This document shows, one piece after another, positions 29,912-37,093 of a stretch of DNA of 64,000 bases. How positions within the stretch are numbered: the first letter of the stretch is position 1; the number at the start of each line of letters is the position of its first letter. Below the pieces are notes generated by a model. It ran no database searches. It saw only the letters and a program-made list of their open reading frames with translations, and was not told the origin of the DNA. The stretch covers positions 1-64,000 of the forward strand of contig DWXK01000062.1 in NCBI GenBank assembly GCA_019119205.1, in the 5' to 3' direction. Origin of the DNA: Candidatus Mediterraneibacter intestinavium. GTDB lineage: Bacteria > Bacillota > Clostridia > Lachnospirales > Lachnospiraceae. The translations under genes were made by a program, and so were the position numbers.

Positions 29912-31309
29912 TCAATGAATCTGAAGAGAGGTGAACCGGAATCCGTCGCTGTTTTCCAGTTCATCCCCGAGCGTGATCTCTCCATTCCCCTCCGCCGTCT
30001 CCGTGGCCTCCTGCCATACAAAGAACAGCTTCTCCAGGTCTTCCACACTGTGTACCGTGTCCTCGGCCACACGGAACACGCCGTCTTTCTCATTCTTCCT
30101 CCGGAACTTCTCGATCTCTTTCCTGGTATAAAGAGGCTTCAGCACAAAGGAATCCATCTCCTCTGTTCCCGCCGCTTCTTCTTCCGTCAACGCCTGAGGT
30201 GAAAACTCCTCTTTTGCAGAGGATTTTTTGTGGTACAGGCTGTCCTGGGACAGGAGTTGATACGGCGCGCTCATCCGCACTCTCTCACCAAGCGCTTCCA
30301 GGATTTCCCCTTTCCTGCTGCTTCGGTTCAGGAGACTGACGAACGCCGTCGTCCTGTCATCGCCGTCCGCCCCCTCCTGCATGATGTATCGGATCCGGGC
30401 AGCCGCCCTTCCGGCAAACACCGTCTTCTGCTCAATCAGCTTGTTGTATCTTCTCTCGATCACATCCGACTGGCGCTCGATCCGGAACATAATATCTGCC
30501 GCTTCATCACAGAGCCGGATCGCCTTCTGGCACCGGACGAACTCCGGCGTTCCCTCTTCAAGAACGATCAGTTCGCGCTCCTTCTTTCTCCGCCTCGCTT
30601 CATTCTCATCAAGGTTCTTCACGATCAGCTCCTTCACCGCCTCTTTGTAACGGTAGAAGCTGTCCGTCGTGGTAAGGATCGCGTATTTTCTGCTGTCGCT
30701 GTTGTTGATCTCTTTGACCAAGACATCCTGGATCCCTTTGAAATCCTTCTGCCGGGAAAGTTCGTCAAAATATTCCCGCATCCCGTCCTGCATGTTGACC
30801 AGCATGCGCACCAGCCTCTTTGACGCGTTCAACGCACTTTTCAGGATCTCATTGTTCTTTTCCTGATCCACACTGTATGTATAGAGATAGCTGTAGATCG
30901 CAAGGACACTCTCGCGCTCCTGGCTGTCGCTCTCATCCATCAATCTCGTGAATAGTTCCACGTACATCTGACTGTACTCCGGGAACGTGACAACATACGT
31001 GTTCAGTGTCTCGTCGTAGTCCTGCTTGAGCCAGCCCCAGTCCTCAAAATGCTTCAGGCAGACAGACGCCATGTTCGACCGGGTGAGAAACACGCCCTCC
31101 TCGTCGTAATTCTCGCCATCCCACAGGATCGCCTCGGACGCGATCCGCTCGTTCATCACAGCCCTGCACTCTTTCTCTGTCAGACCAAGCACAGAGTAAG
31201 ACTGTTCCATTGCCCCGTAGATCGCTACAAGGAACGCCATGTAGTATTCCGTATATTTACTTGTAAACAGCTTATAGAAATCCCGGGGGATCCTGCTCAT
31301 CAGACTCAT
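29912..31309 (-). CDS. jetA: Wadjet subunit JetA (kleisin-like)
   Basis: A protein of about 465 residues beginning MSLMSRIPRDFYKLFTSKYTEYYM, the hallmark of the Clostridia-type JetA family. It is the MukF/kleisin-like subunit that bridges the JetC heads. N-terminal winged-helix-like parts are followed by a long helical middle (about residues 140-330) and a C-terminal winged-helix region. I chose the ATG at 31309, 5 bases after AGGAGA, over a GTG just upstream. It is the first gene of the jet operon, with a short leader that holds the repeat at 31333. Confidence 0.83.
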   Translation of the reverse strand: MSLMSRIPRDFYKLFTSKYTEYYMAFLVAIYGAMEQSYSVLGLTEKECRAVMNERIASEAILWDGENYDEEGVFLTRSNMASVCLKHFEDWGWLKQDYDETLNTYVVTFPEYSQMYVELFTRLMDESDSQERESVLAIYSYLYTYSVDQEKNNEILKSALNASKRLVRMLVNMQDGMREYFDELSRQKDFKGIQDVLVKEINNSDSRKYAILTTTDSFYRYKEAVKELIVKNLDENEARRRKKERELIVLEEGTPEFVRCQKAIRLCDEAADIMFRIERQSDVIERRYNKLIEQKTVFAGRAAARIRYIMQEGADGDDRTTAFVSLLNRSSRKGEILEALGERVRMSAPYQLLSQDSLYHKKSSAKEEFSPQALTEEEAAGTEEMDSFVLKPLYTRKEIEKFRRKNEKDGVFRVAEDTVHSVEDLEKLFFVWQEATETAEGNGEITLGDELENSDGFRFTSLQIH

Positions 31310-31332
31310 CACATTCTCCTGTCAGTCAATTC

Positions 31333-31354
31333 TGTAACGCAATCATTATACCAC
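31333..31354. repeat. 22-bp repeat, copy A (extended -10 motif, minus strand)
   Basis: This 22-bp sequence is identical to 31464-31485. Read on the minus strand it contains TGGTATAAT, an extended -10 box, about 25 bases before the jetA start. No -35 is visible here. It may be a truncated copy of the right end of the cloverleaf palindrome at 31412-31484. Confidence 0.75.
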
Positions 31355-31411
31355 AAGCGCAGAAAAGGAAGCGCCGCGCAGCGGCATTTACTTTTCAAGC
31401 TGTAGGTTGCC

Positions 31412-31484
31412 TGGTATAATCCCCGCAAAGCGGGGCAGACCGATTTTATCGGTCTGGATTGCGTGTAACGCAATCATTATACCA
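31412..31484. repeat. 73-bp perfect cloverleaf palindrome upstream of jetA
   Basis: A 9-bp outer stem TGGTATAAT (31412-31420) / ATTATACCA (31476-31484) encloses three perfect hairpins with no spacer bases. They are CCCCGC/GCGGGG (31421-31435), CAGACCGAT/ATCGGTCTG (31436-31456) and GATTGCG/CGCAATC (31457-31475). The strands of the outer stem carry a TATAAT box in both directions. No open reading frame is present. The nature of the element is unknown to me. Confidence 0.8.
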
Positions 31485-31504
31485 CGCGCGCCTCCAACAT
31501 GCAA
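31476..31504 (-). promoter_or_regulatory. candidate promoter of the jet operon
   Basis: TATAAT (31476-31481, minus strand) inside the cloverleaf is preceded by 17 bases and TTGCAT (31499-31504). The -35 sits right at the end of the rplA terminator T-run, so the jet operon can be transcribed independently of the ribosomal genes. It is about 170 bases before jetA. Confidence 0.55.
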
Positions 31505-31547
31505 AAATCCCCCGGCAGGTTCCGGATACGGGACCCGTCAGGGGATT
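31503..31547 (-). terminator. intrinsic terminator of the rpmG-secE-nusG-rplK-rplA operon
   Basis: On the minus strand AATCCCC (31541-31547) and following bases pair with GGGGATT (31506-31512), with further pairing of GGGTCC/GGAACC. TTTTTG follows. It starts about 15 bases after the rplA stop. Confidence 0.85.
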
Positions 31548-31562
31548 TCTCATTTTTATAAA

Positions 31563-32255
31563 CTATGCGAGTTTCATCGGGTTGACCTTCACTCCAGGGC
31601 CCATTGTAGATGTAAGAGTCACGCTCTTTAAGAACTGTCCCTTTACAGCTGCCGGTCTCGCCTTGTTGATCGCATCGATAAGCGTCTGGAAGTTGTCCGC
31701 TAACTGCTCTTCAGTAAAGGATGCTTTACCGATCGGCACGTGGATGATGTTTGTCTTGTCCAGTCTGTACTCGATCTTACCAGCTTTGATGTCGTTGATA
31801 GCCTTTGTCACGTCCATCGTAACTGTTCCCGCTTTCGGGTTCGGCATAAGACCTTTCGGTCCAAGTACACGTCCCAGACGTCCGACGATTCCCATCATAT
31901 CCGGTGTTGCAACAACAACGTCAAACTCAAACCATCCCTCGTTCTGGATCTTCGGGATCAGTTCGTCTCCGCCAACATAGTCAGCGCCCGCTGCCTTTGC
32001 TTCCTCTGCTTTTGCGTCTTTTGCAAACACAAGGATACGAACCTTTTTACCAGTTCCGTGCGGAAGTACGACCGCACCACGGATCTGCTGGTCAGCGTGA
32101 CGTCCGTCACATCCTGTTCTGATGTGTGCTTCGATCGTCTCATCAAACTTTGCTGTTGCTGCTTTCTTTACTAATGCGACTGCTTCTTCTTTATCGTAGA
32201 GATTTCCTCTTTCGATCAGTTTCGCAGCCTCGATATATTTCTTTCCTCGTTTCAT
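31563..32255 (-). CDS. rplA: 50S ribosomal protein L1
   Basis: The L1-stalk protein, 230 residues, beginning [20 protein letters not shown]. It contains the signature segments [26 protein letters not shown] and [13 protein letters not shown]. Known of the family: L1 represses its own operon by binding mRNA. It follows rplK by 91 bases, and that spacer holds a 29-bp sequence repeated before rplK. Confidence 0.97.
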   Translation of the reverse strand: MKRGKKYIEAAKLIERGNLYDKEEAVALVKKAATAKFDETIEAHIRTGCDGRHADQQIRGAVVLPHGTGKKVRILVFAKDAKAEEAKAAGADYVGGDELIPKIQNEGWFEFDVVVATPDMMGIVGRLGRVLGPKGLMPNPKAGTVTMDVTKAINDIKAGKIEYRLDKTNIIHVPIGKASFTEEQLADNFQTLIDAINKARPAAVKGQFLKSVTLTSTMGPGVKVNPMKLA

Positions 32256-32260
32256 TTTAC

Positions 32261-32289
32261 AATAACCTCCTTGTGGTATTCGCGGGATC
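32261..32289 (-). repeat. 29-bp repeat with ribosome binding site, copy before rplA
   Basis: This 29-bp sequence is identical to 32776-32804. On the minus strand it contains CCGCGAATACCACAAGGAGG and so supplies the rplA ribosome binding site. Immediately upstream, GTGGGAGGG can pair with CCC...CCAC of the repeat, giving a hairpin next to the binding site. Confidence 0.8.
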
Positions 32290-32346
32290 TTGCCCCTCCC
32301 ACTTGTCTATGACTCTCTGTATCTGAGTTCAATACATCGCCAAGTG

Positions 32347-32772
32347 CTACTCTTCGACAACTACTCCCATTGAGCGGCATGTACCAGCCACCATGCTCAT
32401 AGCTGCTTCAACAGTTGCTGCATTCAGGTCCGGCATCTTCATCTCAGCGATCTCTTTTAACTGCTCTTTCGTGATCGTTGCAACTTTATTCTTGTTCGGT
32501 ACACCGGAACCGGATTTGATCTTGCAGGCTTTCTTGATAAGGACTGCTGCCGGCGGTGTCTTTGTGATAAAGCTGAAACTTCTGTCATTGTATACAGTGA
32601 TGACTACCGGAATGATCAGGTCGCCCTGGTCTGCTGTTCTTGCATTGAACTGCTTTGTAAACTCAACGATGTTTACACCGTGCTGTCCAAGTGCAGGTCC
32701 AACCGGCGGTGCCGGAGTTGCCTTGCCGGCAGGAATCTGTAATTTGATGTAACCTTCTACTTTTTTTGCCAT
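32347..32772 (-). CDS. rplK: 50S ribosomal protein L11
   Basis: A 141-residue protein of the GTPase-associated centre. It has the N-terminal Pro-rich segment ([25 protein letters not shown]) and the RNA-binding C-terminal domain with the [14 protein letters not shown] helix. It starts 50 bases after nusG and uses a copy of the repeated ribosome binding site cassette. Confidence 0.97.
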   Translation of the reverse strand: MAKKVEGYIKLQIPAGKATPAPPVGPALGQHGVNIVEFTKQFNARTADQGDLIIPVVITVYNDRSFSFITKTPPAAVLIKKACKIKSGSGVPNKNKVATITKEQLKEIAEMKMPDLNAATVEAAMSMVAGTCRSMGVVVEE

Positions 32773-32775
32773 TTC

Positions 32776-32804
32776 AATAACCTCCTTGTGGTATTCGCGG
32801 GATC
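32776..32804 (-). repeat. 29-bp repeat with ribosome binding site, copy before rplK
   Basis: Identical over 29 bases to 32261-32289, and followed by a similar CCCTCCCAC segment after a few different bases. It supplies the AAGGAGG before the rplK ATG. Confidence 0.8.
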
Positions 32805-32822
32805 ACTCCCTCCCACCAATTC

Positions 32823-33341
32823 TTAATCCATTTTTTTCACTTCTGAAAAACTGAGTTCAACCGGAGTCTCTCGGCCAAACAGCTCAACATTGATAGACAG
32901 GCTCTTCTTCTGCTCGTTCATGCTCTGGACCGCTCCCACGGTACCTTCCCACGCTCCGCTCAGAACAGTGACGATATCGCCAACGCCGAAGTCGACCACC
33001 ACGTCATCCTTCTTAATGCCGAGGTTTTCCATCTCGCTGTCCTCCAGCGGGACCGGCTTGGACCCGGGTCCTACGAACCCTGTCACGCCGCGGGTATTTC
33101 TCACCACATACCATGTATCGTCATTCATGATCATGTGGATCATAACATAACCCGGGAACATCTTTCTCTGAACCGCCTTCTGGACTCCGTTCTTGAGTTC
33201 GGTCACTTCCTCCATCGGAACGCGCACCTCAAGGATCTGGTCTTCCAGATGCCGGTTCTCGATCGTCTTGTCAATGTTAGCTTTTACCTTGTTCTCATAC
33301 CCGGAATAAGTATGAACTACATACCATCTTGCCTCTGACAT
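32823..33341 (-). CDS. nusG: transcription termination/antitermination factor NusG
   Basis: A 172-residue NusG with the N-terminal NGN domain (WYVVHTYSGYENKVKANI, MFPGYVMI) and a C-terminal KOW domain (DIVTVLSGAWEGTVGAVQSM). It couples RNA polymerase with ribosomes and affects pausing and termination. It follows secE by 25 bases. Confidence 0.96.
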   Translation of the reverse strand: MSEARWYVVHTYSGYENKVKANIDKTIENRHLEDQILEVRVPMEEVTELKNGVQKAVQRKMFPGYVMIHMIMNDDTWYVVRNTRGVTGFVGPGSKPVPLEDSEMENLGIKKDDVVVDFGVGDIVTVLSGAWEGTVGAVQSMNEQKKSLSINVELFGRETPVELSFSEVKKMD

Positions 33342-33366
33342 ATAATCACCTTTCTGCTGCGGTCAA

Positions 33367-33564
33367 CTATCTTACCAATAAGTCAATCCCATATCTCAGG
33401 ATAACGTCGATCACTGCGATCAGCGCTCCCAGGACAACGGAAACAGCAACAACTGCCGTGGTCTGCTTTGCAAGTGTCTTCTTATCTGGCCAAATGACCT
33501 TCTTGAACTCTGCCTGAAGTCCTTTGAACCAGCTCTTCTTCTGAGTTTTTGTCTTTTCACTCAT
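33367..33564 (-). CDS. secE: preprotein translocase subunit SecE
   Basis: A 65-residue single-span membrane subunit of the Sec channel. The amphipathic segment FKGLQAEFKKVIWPDKKTL precedes one hydrophobic helix (about residues 36-58), as is typical for bacterial SecE. It lies between rpmG and nusG. Confidence 0.95.
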   Translation of the reverse strand: MSEKTKTQKKSWFKGLQAEFKKVIWPDKKTLAKQTTAVVAVSVVLGALIAVIDVILRYGIDLLVR

Positions 33565-33587
33565 GATCGTCCACTTCCTTCCAGCGA

Positions 33588-33737
33588 CTACTTTGTTTCC
33601 TTGTGCAGTGTGTGTGATTTGCAGAATCTGCAGTACTTCTTAGTCTCCATGCGTTCCGGATGAGTTTTCTTATCCTTGGTCATGTTGTAGTTACGGTTCT
33701 TGCATTCCGTACACTCCAGAGTAATTCTTGTGCGCAC
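33588..33737 (-). CDS. rpmG: 50S ribosomal protein L33
   Basis: A 49-residue protein beginning at a [21 protein letters not shown], with [10 protein letters not shown] further on. The two CxxC pairs mark the zinc-binding form of L33. The start follows GAGGTGGAAG, and there is no ATG in a matching place. It is the first gene of the secE-nusG-rplKA transcript. Confidence 0.95.
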   Translation of the reverse strand: MRTRITLECTECKNRNYNMTKDKKTHPERMETKKYCRFCKSHTLHKETK

Positions 33738-33840
33738 AACTTCCACCTCGCTTTTTACTTATTCACCTACGTGTTGCTGATGGTTGCGAAGCCATCGGTT
33801 TTTAGGCATAAAAAAAAGACCTACTTCCATTCGCCGTAGT

Positions 33841-33870
33841 AGTATACCATGGCAGGCGGGAGGAAGTCAA
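33841..33870 (-). promoter_or_regulatory. sigma-A type promoter of the rpmG-secE-nusG-rplKA operon
   Basis: TTGACT (33865-33870, minus strand), an 18-base spacer and TATACT (33841-33846). The leader of about 100 bases after it contains a run of eight T and a small hairpin GATGG/CCATC, but no tRNA gene. Confidence 0.85.
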
Positions 33871-33993
33871 GGTCTTTGTGGGTATTTGTTAGATTTTCAG
33901 CAAAACAAAGGATATAAAGTACCTGGCATAAAACAGAGTCCAGACTGATCCGTGCCCTCCATGCAGCCTTCCCCGGCACTCTGCCCCACGCTA

Positions 33994-34768
33994 TCACTCT
34001 TTCCAATATTTCTCCACGTATCGCTCTGCACTTTCGTCAGCCAGATCGTACTGCTCTTCCAGCTGGAACACAGCCTCTTTCCTGGGGATTCCCAGATTCC
34101 GCAAGGAACAGATAAGAGATTTTATCCCAGCTTCCTTCTGTTCTTTTATACGCTGCTCCACCCGCTTTTCTACCTGTTCTTTTATACGCTGCTCCACCCG
34201 CTCTTCTACCTGCTCTTCTACGTAATCTTCCATCAGTTCTACCAATGCATCACACATCTCTGCACGCACCTCCTCAAATTTTTTCCAGTTTGCTCTAACG
34301 ACCAGATCCATGACCGTCCTATAGAGCGGATCCTCTTTATGTCCCTCGTAATTTTCCAAAAGCCTGCTGATCTCTTCTTCCTCTGTCATCTGTCTTTTTG
34401 ATGATGAGCAGATCTACTCTGACCGGTTCGCTCCCCAGCGTATGCTCCGCTTTGAATTCCAGCCGTCCGGCGTCCTCCTGCAGTTCGATCTGCATCCCGG
34501 CATAAAAAGCAGGATGCCACCGCAGTGTCTTCTTACGTCTTGCCCTGAAAACCTCCTTTTCAGTTTTTACTGCAGGAAATTTTCTTTTTTCGGAAAACTC
34601 CTGCTGTTCATAATGGAAATAAAAGCATGAATCTTCCGATAGGCACAGCTTTTGGCTGCTATAGAAATATGGCAGATAACGGCGTGACGCCGTTCCGTCT
34701 GAATGATAGAAAATATGCTTTGTAGAAAGTTTATCACCGGCAGAAGGGAAATGCAAGAGTTCAAACAC
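33994..34768 (-). pseudogene. PD-(D/E)XK family (Rpn/transposase-like) gene remnant
   Basis: Two overlapping frames look like the two ends of one protein. The upstream frame (34768-34337) contains YAGMQIELQEDAGRLEFKAE followed by HTLGSEPVRVDLLIIKK. This matches the N-terminal catalytic strand of a nuclease-like family common in Lachnospiraceae. The downstream frame (34389-33994) is the charged helical tail (MTEEEEISRLLENYEGH to ERYVEKYWKE). The middle of about 100 residues expected between them, including the second catalytic motif, is absent and the frame changes there. The tail holds a 36-bp tandem duplication. Probably non-functional. Confidence 0.6.
34141..34212 (-). repeat. 36-bp tandem duplication in the PD-(D/E)XK remnant
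   Basis: Two units of 36 bases (34141-34176 and 34177-34212) differ at one base. They encode the coiled-coil repeat RVEQRIKEQVEK twice. The sequence continues with a partial third unit. Confidence 0.8.
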
Positions 34769-34784
34769 CTTTATCCCCGCTTAA

Positions 34785-34895
34785 GATAGACATACAATCC
34801 AGATCACCGACCAACAAAGACGTTTACTCGAATACGCCGCAAAGCTCGATCCCGAACAGTACGGAGTTCTACTTGAATTTTTAAGAACACTCTAA
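34785..34895 (+). pseudogene. fossil of a small regulator C terminus
   Basis: An open stretch without a start codon reads ITDQQRRLLEYAAKLDPEQY followed by GVLLEFLRTL and a stop. This amphipathic, leucine-rich ending resembles the C termini of small helix-turn-helix regulators. Everything upstream is missing: a stop codon lies at 34782. I treat it as a gene relic. Origin and family are uncertain. Confidence 0.4.
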
Positions 34896-34913
34896 AGAAA
34901 TTTACAACAAAAA

Positions 34914-34975
34914 GAACCTGTGAAGCAGGCAACAATCTTTTTCTAGATTGTCCCCTGTTATACAGGTTCTTTTTT
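34914..34975. terminator. intrinsic terminator after the AI-2E family gene
   Basis: GAACCTGT (34914-34921) pairs with ACAGGTTC (34962-34969). Inner pairing is ACAATCT/AGATTGT. TTTTTT follows on the plus strand and TTTTTG on the minus strand, so it can work both ways. The minus-strand gene ending at 35047 is the likely client. Confidence 0.8.
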
Positions 34976-35046
34976 GCTACATTATTTTTTCTATTACTTT
35001 TCTGAGAGGAAATACAAATCCTAAGGCACATTGCTGCCACATAGAA

Positions 35047-36249
35047 TCAACTATTATCCTTCTCCCCACTGTCCTCTTCCGTCTTCTCTTTCTCCGCCGT
35101 CCGGATATCCCTGTGTTTCTTCCTCAGTCTCTTATACACGCTCGCCCGGAAAAGGTTATACACCACCGACACGGTCGGGATGAATATCAGCATTCCCACA
35201 ACGCCCATCAGACTGCCGCCGATGGTCACCGCAGCAAGCACCCAGATCGAGGGAAGACCCACGGAACTTCCCACTACCTTCGGATAGATCAGGTTGCCCT
35301 CGATCTGCTGGAGAACCAGGAACATTATGACGAAGCCCAGTGCCTGAAACGGATCAACCATCAGGATCAGAAACGCTCCGATCACGCAGCCTATAAACGC
35401 CCCAAAGATCGGGATCAGCGCAGTAAATGCGATCAATACACCCACCAGCATAGCATACGGCATATTGAAAATGTTCATGGCAACGAAGAACATCACCCCG
35501 AGGATCAGCGCTTCCAGACACTGTCCGGTCAAGAAATTGGAAAAAGACTTAAATGTCAGTGATGAAACCTCAAGGCTCCACTCCACTTGCTTTTCTGAAA
35601 GAAATGCATACATGACCTTTCTGGCCTGTACTGTAAGCTTTTCTTTCTGTAAAAGGATATAGCACGAAAACACAAATGCGATAACAAATGTGGTCACTCC
35701 GCTCACGATCGAACCGATCGCAGACACAGTTGAATTGAGAACATTCCCGACACCGTTCTGGATAAAGCTGATCGCACTGTTTATCATCCGTTCCGGATCA
35801 AGGTTAAGGTTATTGATCCACGCCTGAATCTCCGGATTATCCTGAAAAAGTTTCTCCAGGAACTGCTGCGCTTCCGGTATAAATGTCCGGATCGTCATGC
35901 CCAGGGACAACAGCGTCTTCCCAAGTTCCGGGATCACGACAAACATGACCAGCACCACGACTCCGATCACAACAACGATCGTGAGGATAAGGCTGAGCGG
36001 CCGCGCAAGTTTTCGCGCCACTTTTTTCTCTTTCAGATATTTATTGCCAAAGATCAGTTTTTCAAAAAAGCTCATCGGCACATTCAGAACGAATGCGATG
36101 GCACCGCCTAAAAGAAACGGAAATATGATTCCGAATACAAAGCGGATCGCTTCGAAGATAAGTCCGTAATTTGCAAGGGCGATCAGTATTATGATCGTAA
36201 ACAGGATCAGTTCCCTTAGTTTTTTCATCGTTTCTCTGTCAAGTTTCAT
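35047..36249 (-). CDS. AI-2E family (PerM/YdiK-like) membrane protein
   Basis: A 400-residue integral membrane protein with about seven or eight hydrophobic segments: a pair near residues 10-55, one near 75-95, and a group from about 155 to 350. The conserved C-terminal block (ALIPIFGAFIGCVIGAFLIL and the following EGNLIYPKVVGSSVGLP) is the family hallmark. Members export autoinducer 2 or move ions; the substrate here is not readable. The tail is charged. The start has GAGGAGGAACT before ATG. Confidence 0.88.
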   Translation of the reverse strand: MKLDRETMKKLRELILFTIIILIALANYGLIFEAIRFVFGIIFPFLLGGAIAFVLNVPMSFFEKLIFGNKYLKEKKVARKLARPLSLILTIVVVIGVVVLVMFVVIPELGKTLLSLGMTIRTFIPEAQQFLEKLFQDNPEIQAWINNLNLDPERMINSAISFIQNGVGNVLNSTVSAIGSIVSGVTTFVIAFVFSCYILLQKEKLTVQARKVMYAFLSEKQVEWSLEVSSLTFKSFSNFLTGQCLEALILGVMFFVAMNIFNMPYAMLVGVLIAFTALIPIFGAFIGCVIGAFLILMVDPFQALGFVIMFLVLQQIEGNLIYPKVVGSSVGLPSIWVLAAVTIGGSLMGVVGMLIFIPTVSVVYNLFRASVYKRLRKKHRDIRTAEKEKTEEDSGEKDNS

Positions 36250-36269
36250 AGTTCCTCCTCAACGGGATA

Positions 36270-36297
36270 TCATTATCATGTCTTTGTTATGTATCAA
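36270..36297 (-). promoter_or_regulatory. promoter of the AI-2E family gene
   Basis: TTGATA (36292-36297, minus strand), a 16-base spacer and TAATGA (36270-36275), about 20 bases before the ATG. Confidence 0.5.
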
Positions 36298-36348
36298 GTA
36301 TTGCCGTTTCCGGCGTCGATTTATTCTATCACGCCTCGCCCAATGCAA

Positions 36349-36394
36349 CAAGGCTGTCGGCCGATTTTTAACAAAATCTATGCCGGCAGCCTTG
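36349..36394 (-). terminator. hairpin after the truncated glgD
   Basis: CAAGGCTGTCGG (36349-36360) pairs with CCGGCAGCCTTG (36383-36394) with one mismatch. It lies 19 bases after the glgD stop. No T-run follows, so termination strength is doubtful. Confidence 0.5.
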
Positions 36395-36412
36395 TAAGGA
36401 TCACATCATTTC

Positions 36413-37093
36413 TTAAACTGTCTTCCCTTTTTCAACGAACACCTGGCTGATCTGGTCGATCAGCAGCTCTCTCTCGATCGCGTAAATGTTCATTGAGAAG
36501 TTCTGTACTCCGGTCGCCTTTGAGTTGATCCTGATGTTATTGACTCTCTTGTTCTCAAGTTCCAGCGTATAATACAGGGACTTGTTGTCTGTTCCGGCTT
36601 CCAGAGCGCTCTTCGGGAGTTCTTCCTCTGTATATGCGATCGTCACGTCGGCGCCGCTCTCAATGTGCTGCTCAAGAAATGCTCCGAAATCAAAATTCAC
36701 TGCAATATTCGTATCCGCCATAACGACATACTTTTCTTTCTGGCTCTTCAGGAACCCCAGTATGCTCGCCAGCGCTTCCACACGCCCGTTGTATACCTTG
36801 ATATTCTTCTCTGCGAACGGAGGAACGATGTTCAGACCGCCGTTCTTGCGTGTAAGATCCCATTCACGTCCTGAGCCGAGATGGTCCAGAAGGGAATGAT
36901 AATTCTTTCGCACGATAACGGAAACATTATCGATCCCGCAGTTTACCATACTGGACAGGATAAAGTCGATCATACGATAACGGTCTGCGAACGGTATCGA
37001 AGCCATCAGGCGGTCCGCCACCAGTTCGGGGACCAGATCATCGTAACTGTTTGGGAAAATAATGCCCAATGCATCAATATTCGAATTTACCAT
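36413..37093 (-). CDS. GlgD-like protein lacking its C-terminal beta-helix domain
   Basis: A 226-residue protein matching only the nucleotidyltransferase-like first half of GlgD ([39 protein letters not shown]). It stops after [18 protein letters not shown], where full-length GlgD (about 370 residues) would continue into its linker and left-handed beta helix. The downstream 160 bases hold a hairpin and the next promoter but no remaining glgD sequence in any frame. It overlaps glgC by 7 bases. It may be a decayed gene or a minimal regulator. Confidence 0.75.
   Translation of the reverse strand: MVNSNIDALGIIFPNSYDDLVPELVADRLMASIPFADRYRMIDFILSSMVNCGIDNVSVIVRKNYHSLLDHLGSGREWDLTRKNGGLNIVPPFAEKNIKVYNGRVEALASILGFLKSQKEKYVVMADTNIAVNFDFGAFLEQHIESGADVTIAYTEEELPKSALEAGTDNKSLYYTLELENKRVNNIRINSKATGVQNFSMNIYAIERELLIDQISQVFVEKGKTV

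Noticed and set aside
31412-31484. tRNA-like gene in the cloverleaf palindrome
   Set aside because: The stems and loops do not have tRNA sizes, and there is no T-loop GTTCRA sequence or anticodon arm of 5 bp with 7-base loop.
33741-33840. tRNA-Trp gene expected before secE in some Clostridia
   Set aside because: The leader contains only small hairpins; there is no cloverleaf with a T-arm or CCA-end sequence.
34141-34212. CRISPR-like repeats
   Set aside because: The two units are adjacent with no spacers and encode a coiled-coil repeat. No CRISPR array or cas gene is visible in the window.
34804-35040. 78-codon minus-strand open frame
   Set aside because: It spans the intrinsic terminator at 34914-34975 and has no ribosome binding site or family resemblance.
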